Below are positions 42,970-51,896 of a stretch of DNA of 64,000 nt, in pieces (the first letter of the stretch is position 1; each line of letters begins with the position of its first letter). The notes below the pieces were generated by a model. That model ran no database searches, was not told the origin of the DNA, and worked only from the letters and a program-made list of their open reading frames with translations. Made by a program: the position numbers and the translations under genes. The DNA is taken from assembly GCA_964563755.1 (NCBI GenBank), contig CAZLYC010000004.1, positions 1 to 64,000 of the forward strand. Reading direction: 5' to 3'. This stretch comes from JABMQF01 sp964563755. Its GTDB lineage: Archaea > Nanobdellota > Nanobdellia > Woesearchaeales > UBA11576.

Positions 42970-43750
42970 TATTTGTTTAATTCTAGTATTATCTGAAGGC
43001 AATAACGTAAATTCTCAGACTAAGCTTAATAAATTAATAGCAAGACTAAATCTACACTTGATTCCTGTAGAAATTGATTTTGAACTTAATAAGTACGGTT
43101 CTTTTAGTGCGGATTTGGAAGACTTGACAACAAATGATTATTATGAAGTCTATTCATATCCATTTCGTGGTCGAACCTGTCAAGGATACAGACTTAAAGA
43201 TAAAGGAAGAGAATTATTCAATACAGTGGTGAATAGAAAAATAAATAGTATTATGGATGATCCTGATAAAGTAGCATTAAAAGATGAAATTTTTGAATTG
43301 AGCACAAGAACTGCTGAAGAAATATCTGGAAATGAACACAGAAAACTACTTGTAGATGTTGATGAAAGACACAAATTGATAGGTCGAGTTAACGAAGTTC
43401 TTGTGGATATGAGCGATACATATAGACGCATTAATGAAGTACCTGAAGATACATCTGAAGGAATTAAGTTAAGAGCGTTAATTGAGTATTGTTATTATCT
43501 TGCAAAATTCATCCATAATAAATTTCAAAGATTACCTGAAGATGAATACGATTTCGAAGCATTTATGTTCGACTATTATTTTTTATATCATCTGCACGAG
43601 ATAAATGGCTTCTTGAATAAACAAATCGATTCTCCTGAAAAAGATACAAAAAAAATTAATAAGTATTACGATTATTTGGTACGTTCCATCAAAGAAAGAT
43701 ACCCGTTCTCATTGAATAATAAAGACCTCAAAGATATACTCGTAAGATAA
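42947..43750 (+). CDS. winged-helix-like regulator/antitoxin candidate
   Basis: The ATG at 42947 (MILSEDEAICLIL) starts inside the second repeat. The 267-residue product has an N-terminal region (residues 1-85) with KLNKLIARL ... VEIDFELNKYGSFSADLEDL, which resembles the DUF4065/SocA-YwgA antitoxin fold by pattern (helical HTH, then a Tyr-Gly-x-Phe/Pro motif). A long helical C-terminal part follows. Its stop is 1 bp from the start of the PIN-like gene, a layout typical of toxin-antitoxin modules. The fold call is by memory and moderate. Confidence 0.5.
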   Translation: MILSEDEAICLILVLSEGNNVNSQTKLNKLIARLNLHLIPVEIDFELNKYGSFSADLEDLTTNDYYEVYSYPFRGRTCQGYRLKDKGRELFNTVVNRKINSIMDDPDKVALKDEIFELSTRTAEEISGNEHRKLLVDVDERHKLIGRVNEVLVDMSDTYRRINEVPEDTSEGIKLRALIEYCYYLAKFIHNKFQRLPEDEYDFEAFMFDYYFLYHLHEINGFLNKQIDSPEKDTKKINKYYDYLVRSIKERYPFSLNNKDLKDILVR

Positions 43751-43751
43751 A

Positions 43752-44342
43752 ATGACATTAACCAACTCTAATAGTTATGCTTTTGATGAATGTTCTGCAT
43801 TAAAACTATGTAAAATTGACGTTCCTGAAAGTTTTCAGTTATTTTTTGGAAAAGTTATAAAGCCTAAAAATCATGATGTTATTAAAGGATTAACTGACGC
43901 ATTAGACCAACAAGAGATTAATAGGAAATTATTCATACCGAGTAATTTAAGACATAATTCTATAAAGTCAACAAATGAGATTTTGACAAACTTAGGACAT
44001 GTTCAAATGCTTGGTAAAACATTTAAAGCAGAAGTATTGAAACAAATAGAAGACTTTTGCGATACCCTCTCAGACAATTTCGAATTTATCAATAAGAGTG
44101 AAAATATTAATTCAATAAAACAGATATTTATTAATAATGAACGAGAAATGACTCGTCCTGACAAATCAAATATTCCTGAGGATGATGATCTTAAAATAAT
44201 ATCAGGATATAAGGATATTAAATGCACTGGAATAAAATATTTGATTACTGAAGATGAACATTTCTGGGGTTACACAGACATCATACAAAATAATTTTACA
44301 ATTTCTGTTGTAAAAGAATGGGAATGTAACATTCTTATTTAA
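43752..44342 (+). CDS. PIN-like toxin candidate
   Basis: The 196-residue product starts with YAFDECSALKL near residue 9, where an Asp follows a hydrophobic strand as in PIN nucleases. Near the end EDDDLKIISGYKDI and YLITEDEHFWGYTDI resemble the PIN C-terminal acidic motifs (D-x-x-I, T-x-D-x-x-F). PIN proteins cut RNA using bound metal. Directly coupled to the upstream regulator, it could be a toxin kept in check by it. A possible hairpin (TTCGG/CCGAA) at 44372-44392 follows the stop. Confidence 0.5.
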   Translation: MTLTNSNSYAFDECSALKLCKIDVPESFQLFFGKVIKPKNHDVIKGLTDALDQQEINRKLFIPSNLRHNSIKSTNEILTNLGHVQMLGKTFKAEVLKQIEDFCDTLSDNFEFINKSENINSIKQIFINNEREMTRPDKSNIPEDDDLKIISGYKDIKCTGIKYLITEDEHFWGYTDIIQNNFTISVVKEWECNILI

Positions 44343-44508
44343 GTTAATTTTCATTTATTATTGATTTTCTCTTCGGGTATCTTTATACCGAACAAAGCCA
44401 TTTTCATACACTCTGCACAAAAAAGCAGTCAATAATTGTGCAACGCCTAGATTAACGAAAAGTTTATATCCTGTTCTTTATCAATAATTCACCGAGTGGT
44501 GGGGTTGA

Positions 44509-45678
44509 TTGGTAGGAAATTCGTCAAATAGTTGGTTCTATGATGAAGTGCTACGCTTCTATCAGGAAAAAGCAGCGCGGTTCTCTGCTCAGTTGAGACA
44601 GACGGCTGTAGATCTGAAAAAAGCCAGTAAGCGAGCAAAAAAATTGGATAGCCTGCCTGTTATCACTTCCAAGCTGCGTGACGAAAATGAGCTAGTTAAG
44701 CAGGAGATGTTGCGTGCAAGGAGCGCAACTGAACTTTTCAGGATTTTCCTGAAGAACACCAATGAGATTCGGGCACGTATTGATAATTCAAAAGTTTTTA
44801 GGATTGGGCCAGCGACCCTCGAAAGCCTGCTCAATTCCGAACCAGACAGGTATGATTATATTGAAAATGCCCAGTTGCCTTTTCCATCTATGTTCTTTGA
44901 TGCGCAATATGGCGTAAAGATAAGGATTGACGAAGATGACCTCATGTTACACGGCATCCAGTTCAGCAAGGAGGATCATTCCCTTTATCCAGAACTCAAG
45001 CTGCCATACCACATGATTAGTTACATGAAGGAAGGCGATGAAATAATAGGCTGTCAGGTCACTTTTGACCCATTAAAAAAAGACTTGTTTTATTTTGAAC
45101 GCGGAGCTGGATTAGTCGCTCGGTTTGATACGCAAGAGCGTAAAGTAACGTTAGTGGAACGACCTGGACTCTTCGATCACATCAAAGACAAAAACATTCA
45201 GGATTTTTTAAGGTTGAAGTGCATGGATTGCACTTTTGATGACGGAAAAATAGAGATAGAGTATAATGATTCTTTTGACCACTTCAGATATCTAGCAAAT
45301 CTTTGTGTTAATCTTGTGAATTACATCAACGCAGAGAACATCACGATAGTGGAACGGCACGGTCCTAAAGGCCCTCCACGTGGACCACGCCAAGAGCCTC
45401 GCCAGAATTATCACCGGGAATTTTATGTTGTCAAAATAGAGGGTAAGGAGATTTACGAACCAGAAGCGACAGGAAACAGTTGGACTCTTACAGATAGAAT
45501 ATGCGTTCGAGGTCACGTAAGGAAGTATAGGAATTCTGACGGGAACATCCGTAAGACGACATGGATACCGCCACACGTGAAAGGGCCTGAAGGTGCTCCT
45601 TTCAGGAACCAGCGATATGAGTATATGGCGAGGCAAATAGAGCTTGAAAGAAGGATGGAGCAAGAAGAAAACTCTTGA
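44509..45678 (+). CDS. element protein of unknown function with RGH/WIPPH C-terminal motif
   Basis: A TTG start (44509) follows GGTGGGG by 4 bp. The 389-residue product opens with a coiled helix (residues 10-75) and has a mixed middle. Its C-terminal tail contains VRGHVRKYRNS, then TTWIPPHVKGPEGAPF. Similar RGH-x-R and W-x-P-P-H-x-K-G patterns recur in phage and plasmid proteins of unknown function. The gene is close to the VirB4 gene and has the same codon use, so it belongs to the element backbone. Confidence 0.55.
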   Translation: MVGNSSNSWFYDEVLRFYQEKAARFSAQLRQTAVDLKKASKRAKKLDSLPVITSKLRDENELVKQEMLRARSATELFRIFLKNTNEIRARIDNSKVFRIGPATLESLLNSEPDRYDYIENAQLPFPSMFFDAQYGVKIRIDEDDLMLHGIQFSKEDHSLYPELKLPYHMISYMKEGDEIIGCQVTFDPLKKDLFYFERGAGLVARFDTQERKVTLVERPGLFDHIKDKNIQDFLRLKCMDCTFDDGKIEIEYNDSFDHFRYLANLCVNLVNYINAENITIVERHGPKGPPRGPRQEPRQNYHREFYVVKIEGKEIYEPEATGNSWTLTDRICVRGHVRKYRNSDGNIRKTTWIPPHVKGPEGAPFRNQRYEYMARQIELERRMEQEENS

Positions 45679-45682
45679 CGAA

Positions 45683-45892
45683 TCAAGCGCTTTTATAACA
45701 CGGTTTCTTCTCTAATGATACCAGGATATCATACATCTCGTTGAATCTTTGCTCGAAAAGCAGGTCTTTATTCAGTGCAAGGTCACGAAGGTAACCCGAC
45801 AATGTTTTGTGTCCTTTTGCATGCGCGTTGTTTTTTATTCTTTCGTATTGTGTTTGTGTAACTCTGAATAGTATAAATCTTATCTTAGCCAT
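45683..45892 (-). CDS. ribbon-helix-helix DNA-binding protein
   Basis: The ATG at 45892 follows GGAGGG by 5 bp. The 69-residue product begins MAKIRFILFRVTQTQYERIKNNA, a short basic beta strand then helix (KTLSGYLRDLA), the RHH shape of MobC- or CopG-like proteins. It is divergent from virB4 with 30 bp between the starts and could bind there to control both. Confidence 0.6.
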   Translation of the reverse strand: MAKIRFILFRVTQTQYERIKNNAHAKGHKTLSGYLRDLALNKDLLFEQRFNEMYDILVSLEKKPCYKSA

Positions 45893-45922
45893 CTTTTTCC
45901 CTCCGATATTAGTTTCCTTCTC

Positions 45923-48900
45923 ATGTCCTACGACATCCCTCCACCTTTGCAGCATCGGGAGAAGATCTTGTTTGGTTTGACCTTCTCTCAGTTAGCGTAT
46001 GCTCTGCCGGCTTCTTTTTTGGTGTTCTTGGTTGTTTTCAAGACGGGTTTGTCTATTGATGTGTCGGAGACAATTGGTGTCTTTATTGTTTGCTTCGCTT
46101 CTTTTTTCATGTTCTTTGATGGTCTTGCTAGAATAAAAAATTGGTTTAGTTATTTTAGGAATCCTGAAGTGGAAGTATTGAGTAAGCTTTTGAAGCAGAT
46201 TGTTGACATAAAGAGAATAGAAAACAACACGGTGTTTCAGTCTAAGTCGAAGCTAGCGGTTTTAGAAGTCATTCCGATGAATTTTATGCTTAAGACAGAA
46301 GAGGAAAAGACTTCAATTCTGGTAGGTTTTCAAAAATTCTTGAATAGTCTTGATTTTTCTGTTCAGATTCATATTTCAAGCAATCCTATCAAGCTGACTG
46401 AGCATTTCAGTCACGTTGACGAGAAGTTCAAAGAGAAAATAGCAGAGATTGGTAAGAAAAAGCCTGTTGATGATGTTGAGAGGAAGTCTCAGGCAGATGA
46501 AATTTCTTATCTTCATGGTCTTGTTGAGTCTTACTATGGTTTTGTTCGTGGGAAGATAGAGGATAATAATATTCAGAATAGGAATTTTCATATAATTATA
46601 CGGGAGAGGGATGATCTTGACGTTCAGGTTCGAATTTGTTCTGAGAATCTTGCGAGTCTTGGTCTTAAGGTGAAGAGGTTGAGTGATGAGGAGATATTTT
46701 CGATGTTTTTTTTATATATTGCTAATAAGAAGTTCAAAGAGCCTAAGGGGGATGTGGTTGATGTTGTTCATTTTTTGCTTTCGCCGGAGCAAGTGAATTT
46801 TTTCCCTGATTATTTCAAGGCGGATGATAGATTCTGTAAGGTTATAGCGGTTACTGGTTATCCGCATAGTGTTGAGATGGGTTTTCTTGATAAAATTATT
46901 AGTTCTGGAGAGAAATATGATATTTCTGTTCACATTGAGCCGTTTCCTATTGATTTTACGATGGTTGAGTTGAATAGGGATTTGCAGAAGCAGCAGGCAG
47001 ATCTCTACGCAGATACGAAAAAAGGGATTTTGAATCCGAGTCTTGAGATAAAGTTCAATTCTACGAGGAAGGTTCTTGAGGATTTGCAGAAAGGGCGGCA
47101 GAAGCTCTTTGATGTGTCGCTTTACATTATGTGTAAGGGGAATGATAGGAAAGAGGTTGATTTGTTGGCGAAGCGTGTTAAGGCGACGCTTGACGGTTTG
47201 ATGATTCAGAATAGTGTTCCGATGTTTCAGATGATTGATTCTTATGCGAGTATGCTGCCTCTTGCTAATAATGCCTTGAAAATTAAGAGGAATGTTCATA
47301 CGGAAGGGTTGGCTGCTTTCTTTCCGTTCTCTAGTCCTTTCCTTGATATTCAGGGTGATGGTGTTTTGCTTGGTTTGAATAAGAATAAGATTCCTTATAT
47401 CAAGGATATATTCAAGCTGGCGAATGCAAATGGTTTGATACTTGCTACTTCTGGTTCTGGTAAGAGTTACTTTACTAAGTTGTTGCTTTCTAGGCAGTTC
47501 ATGAATGGTACTGACGTAATCATAATAGATCCGCAGGGAGAGTATTTGGCGATAACTGAGCATTACAAGGGAGAGTGCATTACAATATCTAAGAATTCTA
47601 ACACGATAATTAATCCTTTAGACCTTATGGGGCATGAGTATCTTGAGAAGCGTTTGTCTTTGATGGATTTGTTCTATATAATGTTCGGCGGTGATTTGAA
47701 TGAGCTTCAGAAGTCGATACTTGACAAGGCGATAGATTTGACGTATGAGAATGTAGGAATAAAGAGGGATGATTATGAGAATCATCAGCCGCCTATAATG
47801 ACTGATTTGTATAACACTCTTCTGAACCTTGAGAAAAAGGCTGTGAATCAGGAAAAAGTTACATATCGCGCTCTGTTGAATAGATTAAGGATGTACACTC
47901 AGCAGGGTGTTTTTGGATTCATGGACAGACAGACAGTGATAAATTTTGATAATAAGTTTGTATGTTTCAATATAGGTAATATGCCGAAGCAGGTTAAGCC
48001 TGTTGTGATGTATTTACTTCTTGATTTTATCTTCATGCGCATGAAGGACAGCCAGAGGCGCAAACTGCTTGTTATTGATGAGGCTTGGGCAATGCTTCAG
48101 ACAGCAGAAGAATCATCCTACATCTTTGAGATAGTCAAGACGTGCAGGAAACACAACCTAGGCTTACTGATGATAACGCAGGATGTGGCTGATTTGGTTG
48201 CTTCAAGGGCAGGCCACGCAGTCTTGGCTAATACGTCATACACGTTCCTTCTACGTCAGAAGCCAGCAGTTATAGGCAATGTAATGAAAACTTTCAATCT
48301 CAGCCAGGCAGAACGTGACTTCCTCGTTTCTGCAAACCTCGGTAACGGCATTCTAATCATGGAGAATGAACATCAGGAGCTAGAGGTAATCGCTTCACCA
48401 GAAGAACACAAACTCATTACAACGAACCCTGACGAACTGGTCAAACTGAGTGAAAAGAAAGAACCAAAAGAACCCACAACAAAGAAAGAATCCGAAAGAG
48501 CAGACCTTGACCTGACACGATTAGTATTTCCTAGAAAGGGTCTATCCCTTCTCCAACAGAATGTACTTAACAATCATGGCTATGTGATTAAGACAGGTCA
48601 TGGGCTAAATTCTGGCCCAAAACCTTACTACGTTCAGCAGAGACATCCAGAATCATTAGAACATACATTACTTGTAGGATTAATAATGGAAGAAATCAGG
48701 AAGTTTACTGATAAGATATGGACTAAGCAGACAAAAGAGCCAGACATCATCTTTGAAAATAAGGTTGGGCAAAAGATAGCTGTTGAAGTTGAAACAGGAA
48801 TTGAATTCAGCAAGCACCAAGAACGGCTAGAGAAGAAGTTCGAGGAATTGAGGAGAACAATGTCTGGAAGATGCTACATGGTGCTCACAGATAAGAAGGT

Positions 48901-49030
48901 TCGAAATAGATATTATAGATTTGATGTACCTGTTCTTTTCAGGGAGGATGTTACCAATTTTGTCACCTTGCAATTTAGTGGCAAAACTAACTTGAATATA
49001 GGGACGGCTTTGAAGGTGACAAGTAGCTGA
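45923..49030 (+). CDS. VirB4-type conjugation ATPase with PrgI/VirB3-like N-terminus and nuclease-like C-terminus
   Basis: VirB4 powers DNA/protein transfer through type IV secretion. Seen in order: a PrgI/VirB3-like membrane hairpin (residues 15-70, KILFGLTFSQLAYALPASF onward); a VirB4 N-terminal domain; the ATPase with Walker A ATSGSGKSYF near 510 and Walker B LLVIDEAWAML near 715; TQDVADL near 755. Then a linker rich in Lys/Glu (about 830-860) and a C-terminal domain with PDIIFENKVGQKIAVEVETG near 940, a PD-(D/E)xK-like pattern. The 1035 residues exceed usual VirB4 by about 200. The 5' end has a decayed copy at 57,234. Confidence 0.88.
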   Translation: MSYDIPPPLQHREKILFGLTFSQLAYALPASFLVFLVVFKTGLSIDVSETIGVFIVCFASFFMFFDGLARIKNWFSYFRNPEVEVLSKLLKQIVDIKRIENNTVFQSKSKLAVLEVIPMNFMLKTEEEKTSILVGFQKFLNSLDFSVQIHISSNPIKLTEHFSHVDEKFKEKIAEIGKKKPVDDVERKSQADEISYLHGLVESYYGFVRGKIEDNNIQNRNFHIIIRERDDLDVQVRICSENLASLGLKVKRLSDEEIFSMFFLYIANKKFKEPKGDVVDVVHFLLSPEQVNFFPDYFKADDRFCKVIAVTGYPHSVEMGFLDKIISSGEKYDISVHIEPFPIDFTMVELNRDLQKQQADLYADTKKGILNPSLEIKFNSTRKVLEDLQKGRQKLFDVSLYIMCKGNDRKEVDLLAKRVKATLDGLMIQNSVPMFQMIDSYASMLPLANNALKIKRNVHTEGLAAFFPFSSPFLDIQGDGVLLGLNKNKIPYIKDIFKLANANGLILATSGSGKSYFTKLLLSRQFMNGTDVIIIDPQGEYLAITEHYKGECITISKNSNTIINPLDLMGHEYLEKRLSLMDLFYIMFGGDLNELQKSILDKAIDLTYENVGIKRDDYENHQPPIMTDLYNTLLNLEKKAVNQEKVTYRALLNRLRMYTQQGVFGFMDRQTVINFDNKFVCFNIGNMPKQVKPVVMYLLLDFIFMRMKDSQRRKLLVIDEAWAMLQTAEESSYIFEIVKTCRKHNLGLLMITQDVADLVASRAGHAVLANTSYTFLLRQKPAVIGNVMKTFNLSQAERDFLVSANLGNGILIMENEHQELEVIASPEEHKLITTNPDELVKLSEKKEPKEPTTKKESERADLDLTRLVFPRKGLSLLQQNVLNNHGYVIKTGHGLNSGPKPYYVQQRHPESLEHTLLVGLIMEEIRKFTDKIWTKQTKEPDIIFENKVGQKIAVEVETGIEFSKHQERLEKKFEELRRTMSGRCYMVLTDKKVRNRYYRFDVPVLFREDVTNFVTLQFSGKTNLNIGTALKVTSS

Positions 49031-49215
49031 ATACTACCGTTATAGGTTGTATAGTACCAATATAGAAGGTGACGAGTAAGGTGACAAAAACAGACATCTT
49101 TTATCATCATTTTGAAATATGTTTAAAGAAGGTTATTTATATGCAAGAATATTTTAAGTATTAATGAATTTGCTTTTAAAATCATCACAAGAGAATAATG
49201 CATACGGGATGAATA

Positions 49216-50211
49216 ATGGTAAAGAACACGTTTTCGGAGTTTGATACGATATCTCGAGTAATAGATGCTACTATAATAAAGAATCTGAATCCAACTCTGA
49301 AGAATGAGCTTAAAAAGAAGTTTGAGACGTTCTTTCCTAGTTTAATGATGGGAGAGATGGAGTTAAGGATGGTTATCGATGCAAATATAATCCTCGATGC
49401 AGCAATATCAATAACTGAAGGAAAAAGAAACAAGCTTCCTTTCTTACAGTCTCCGCACCTAAAAGCATACGCGCCAAGTAAAATTAAGGAAGAAGTGTTC
49501 AAGCATATTCCAGAAAGAGCAAAGAAAAGAAAGATTGATGAGCTGGCTTTAGCAGAAAATGCTCTAAGGATTATGGCAAGCATACAGATAGTGGAGCCAA
49601 ATCTGGATGATTTAATCAAAGCTCAAGTGTTGATGCAGAACAAAGATGTGGATGATGCGCCTTATGTAGGGTTAATCTTCACAACGAAATCTGCAGGAGT
49701 TATCACAAACAATGTAAAAGATTTCTCTGAAATTAAGGGTGTTAAAGTTGTAAAAATAAATGAAACTAGCAACATTTTAACGAACTTTGAACAGGGCACT
49801 TTCTCATTCTTTATTTTTAGTAACACAGTTCCTACAGCAATGACCTTATTTTTTGAATTTTTGTCTTTTATTTTTACAGCAGTAGTTGAGTTTTTTAAAA
49901 GAACGACGGCATTTTTAGTTTTAGCTTTGACAAAGGGAGTTGAAACCATTTCGAAAGGCGGAATCGCGTTAGCGGCAGTGTTATTTTTTGTGCTAATTTC
50001 CTGGGGGAAAGAGATTGCGAGTGGCTTAAAATGGTTATGGTCAAAAACAGTTGTTTTCTTCAAGTTTATTTGCGAAATGTTTAGAGAACTCTTTAATTTT
50101 TTAATGTCTATTGGGGCAATCTTTTTAGAATTCGCTTTGTTTATGATTTCAAAGATTAACATTGCTTTGGAATTATCACAAAAAATAAATTTAGAATCAA
50201 CAGGTGCTTAA
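49216..50211 (+). CDS. PIN-domain protein fused to membrane helices
   Basis: The 331-residue product has a PIN nuclease-like N-terminal half: VIDANIILDAAIS near residue 53 and KDVDDAPYVGLIF ... AGVITNNVKDF near 145, giving the acidic residues of the active site. The C-terminal half (about 200-330) has several hydrophobic segments, including FFIFSNTVPTAMTLFFEFL and IALAAVLFFVLIS. Membrane-tethered PIN proteins are unusual. The stop touches the next GTG start, so the three following membrane genes are translated together. Confidence 0.68.
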   Translation: MVKNTFSEFDTISRVIDATIIKNLNPTLKNELKKKFETFFPSLMMGEMELRMVIDANIILDAAISITEGKRNKLPFLQSPHLKAYAPSKIKEEVFKHIPERAKKRKIDELALAENALRIMASIQIVEPNLDDLIKAQVLMQNKDVDDAPYVGLIFTTKSAGVITNNVKDFSEIKGVKVVKINETSNILTNFEQGTFSFFIFSNTVPTAMTLFFEFLSFIFTAVVEFFKRTTAFLVLALTKGVETISKGGIALAAVLFFVLISWGKEIASGLKWLWSKTVVFFKFICEMFRELFNFLMSIGAIFLEFALFMISKINIALELSQKINLESTGA

Positions 50212-51183
50212 GTGCCAAGAAAGCTCAAAACTAAACCAGAGCACAATCCTAGACTCCCAATTCTTATTACTTTGTTAACTATATTTTCAGGTCTATGGGT
50301 TGGAACTTTAAGTTTAATCTGGAAATTTATAGAAATAAAACAAGATTCAGAGGCAGAATTATATAATATCATTATTTTCTTTCTATCAATATTTAGTTTC
50401 TTTGTTCTGCAATATGTATTACGCATAGTGAAATCTTTATTTTATGAAACTTGTTTTGTTTATATGGAACAGGAGATTAAGTTGGAAGAACTTCGAAAAA
50501 GACAGTCTAACTTTTATGATGAAGCAGTCTCTGGGTGGATCTACCTCGTTTTCGGTTCTTTTCTAGTGCTCTTTGTTATTGGTTTCGCTCAGGCTCTAGG
50601 ATGGATGACAGGAACGGTGGTAGCAATTCTTGTGTTCCTTATCGTAGTTTTCGTATACCAGCGGGGTTTAAACTCTTTAAGGAAAAACAAGTCTGACGTC
50701 GTAAGAAGCACAGAAAACAAACCAAAAAAATTATCTAGGACTGCTAAATATTCTGGAATGGCTTTAGGATTGATATCTGGTCCTATGTTAGTGTTGTACT
50801 TACTTGTTCTGATTGTTTTTGCTGCGGATGTTGATATAACCTTAGATAAGAGTCAATACTCTTTGAATGATACTGTATTAGTAGAAGTTGCTCCGAGAGG
50901 AATTGTTGTTCCCAAAATTGAATTAGTGACTTATTCTAACGAGCACATCACAATTTACAATGGCACAAATGAGCCATTCAAATCGTCTAAAAGGTATCTG
51001 ATTATCAATAGTTCTATACTTACACCTCGCGCGTATAATTCCCATATCGGTGTCATTTATAGTTATTTCGAGAACCCTTTGCCGATCATAGGTAAGAAAG
51101 TAATTGATTATAAGTTTAAGTCAGTTCCTGTTTATGATATATCTGTGGAATCAAAAAAAAATAGTGTACCTGAAAATGACTGA
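50212..51183 (+). CDS. multi-pass membrane protein, PIN-operon partner
   Basis: GTG start (50212) adjoining the previous stop. The 323-residue product has four or so hydrophobic helices (residues 17-36, 45-70, 112-150 and 185-208) and a C-terminal exported beta-rich domain (from DVDITLDKSQYSLNDTVLVEV). The N-terminal helices may pair with the PIN protein's helices. It overlaps the next ATG by 8 bp. No family is recognised. Confidence 0.5.
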   Translation: MPRKLKTKPEHNPRLPILITLLTIFSGLWVGTLSLIWKFIEIKQDSEAELYNIIIFFLSIFSFFVLQYVLRIVKSLFYETCFVYMEQEIKLEELRKRQSNFYDEAVSGWIYLVFGSFLVLFVIGFAQALGWMTGTVVAILVFLIVVFVYQRGLNSLRKNKSDVVRSTENKPKKLSRTAKYSGMALGLISGPMLVLYLLVLIVFAADVDITLDKSQYSLNDTVLVEVAPRGIVVPKIELVTYSNEHITIYNGTNEPFKSSKRYLIINSSILTPRAYNSHIGVIYSYFENPLPIIGKKVIDYKFKSVPVYDISVESKKNSVPEND

Positions 51184-51697
51184 AAAAGAACATACCCGAA
51201 ATGCTGTCTGTGAAAATTGTGGTTTTAGATGGAAGAAGCAGTTGAAGACCACAACATGCTATAACTGCGGTAGCAACGATATTCATTTGCTGAATTCAGA
51301 ACAAGCACATTTGTCGAAGGGTAGGAAATTAGAAGTGTTCTTGTGTCTTACAACGGAACAAAAGAAAAAACTAATCGAGATACTGTTACTTGTTGGAGCA
51401 ATACTTGCCGCTTTTAATTTACCAGCAGGGATGATTTGGATATTCATGTTATTCGCCATTTTTTCAGTAATATACTACATTCTATTAAGCAATGGAAAAA
51501 TTCAGAAACCAGAATTCAAATCAGCAGGGTATATTTTTAGCATAATTATTGCTACTGCTTTTGCGGGTGTTGTCACATATACCTTGGCAATAAATGCGGT
51601 CAAGGGCTCACCAAAATATGGTATACTGATGCTGTTCATGGCCGCTGTTTACTACATTGCATTCGCTTATTGCATACATAAAGCACTTAAGTTGTAA
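51176..51697 (+). CDS. zinc-ribbon membrane protein, PIN-operon third gene
   Basis: The ATG at 51176 (MTEKEHTRNAVCENC) overlaps the previous stop. The 173-residue product has an N-terminal zinc ribbon (CENCGF near 12, CYNCGS near 28) and four helices in the C-terminal part (KKLIEILLLVGAILAAFNLPAGMIWI onward). The C-terminal part is similar to the gene at 60304. The ribbon could recognise nucleic acid or a partner. Confidence 0.6.
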   Translation: MTEKEHTRNAVCENCGFRWKKQLKTTTCYNCGSNDIHLLNSEQAHLSKGRKLEVFLCLTTEQKKKLIEILLLVGAILAAFNLPAGMIWIFMLFAIFSVIYYILLSNGKIQKPEFKSAGYIFSIIIATAFAGVVTYTLAINAVKGSPKYGILMLFMAAVYYIAFAYCIHKALKL

Positions 51698-51896
51698 TAA
51701 TCCCAACATCTTGTTTTTTGAGGGAAAGAAAGAGGAGGTACAGTCCATAAATTCATGCACAAAAAAGAGTGAACATTGCAAATTCAAAACCATTAATCTT
51801 CAGTGTAGTTAATGATAACCTGTTTTCTGTTGACAAACCACTTGTTTTTGAGAGTCTCAATTAATGTTTTTATGTATAGATAAAGCGCTCTTTTCA

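Noticed and set aside
46376..47563. Minus-strand frames of up to 283 residues opposite virB4.
   Set aside because: Basic, Ile/Asn/Arg-rich shadow translation; the VirB4 motifs are on the plus strand.
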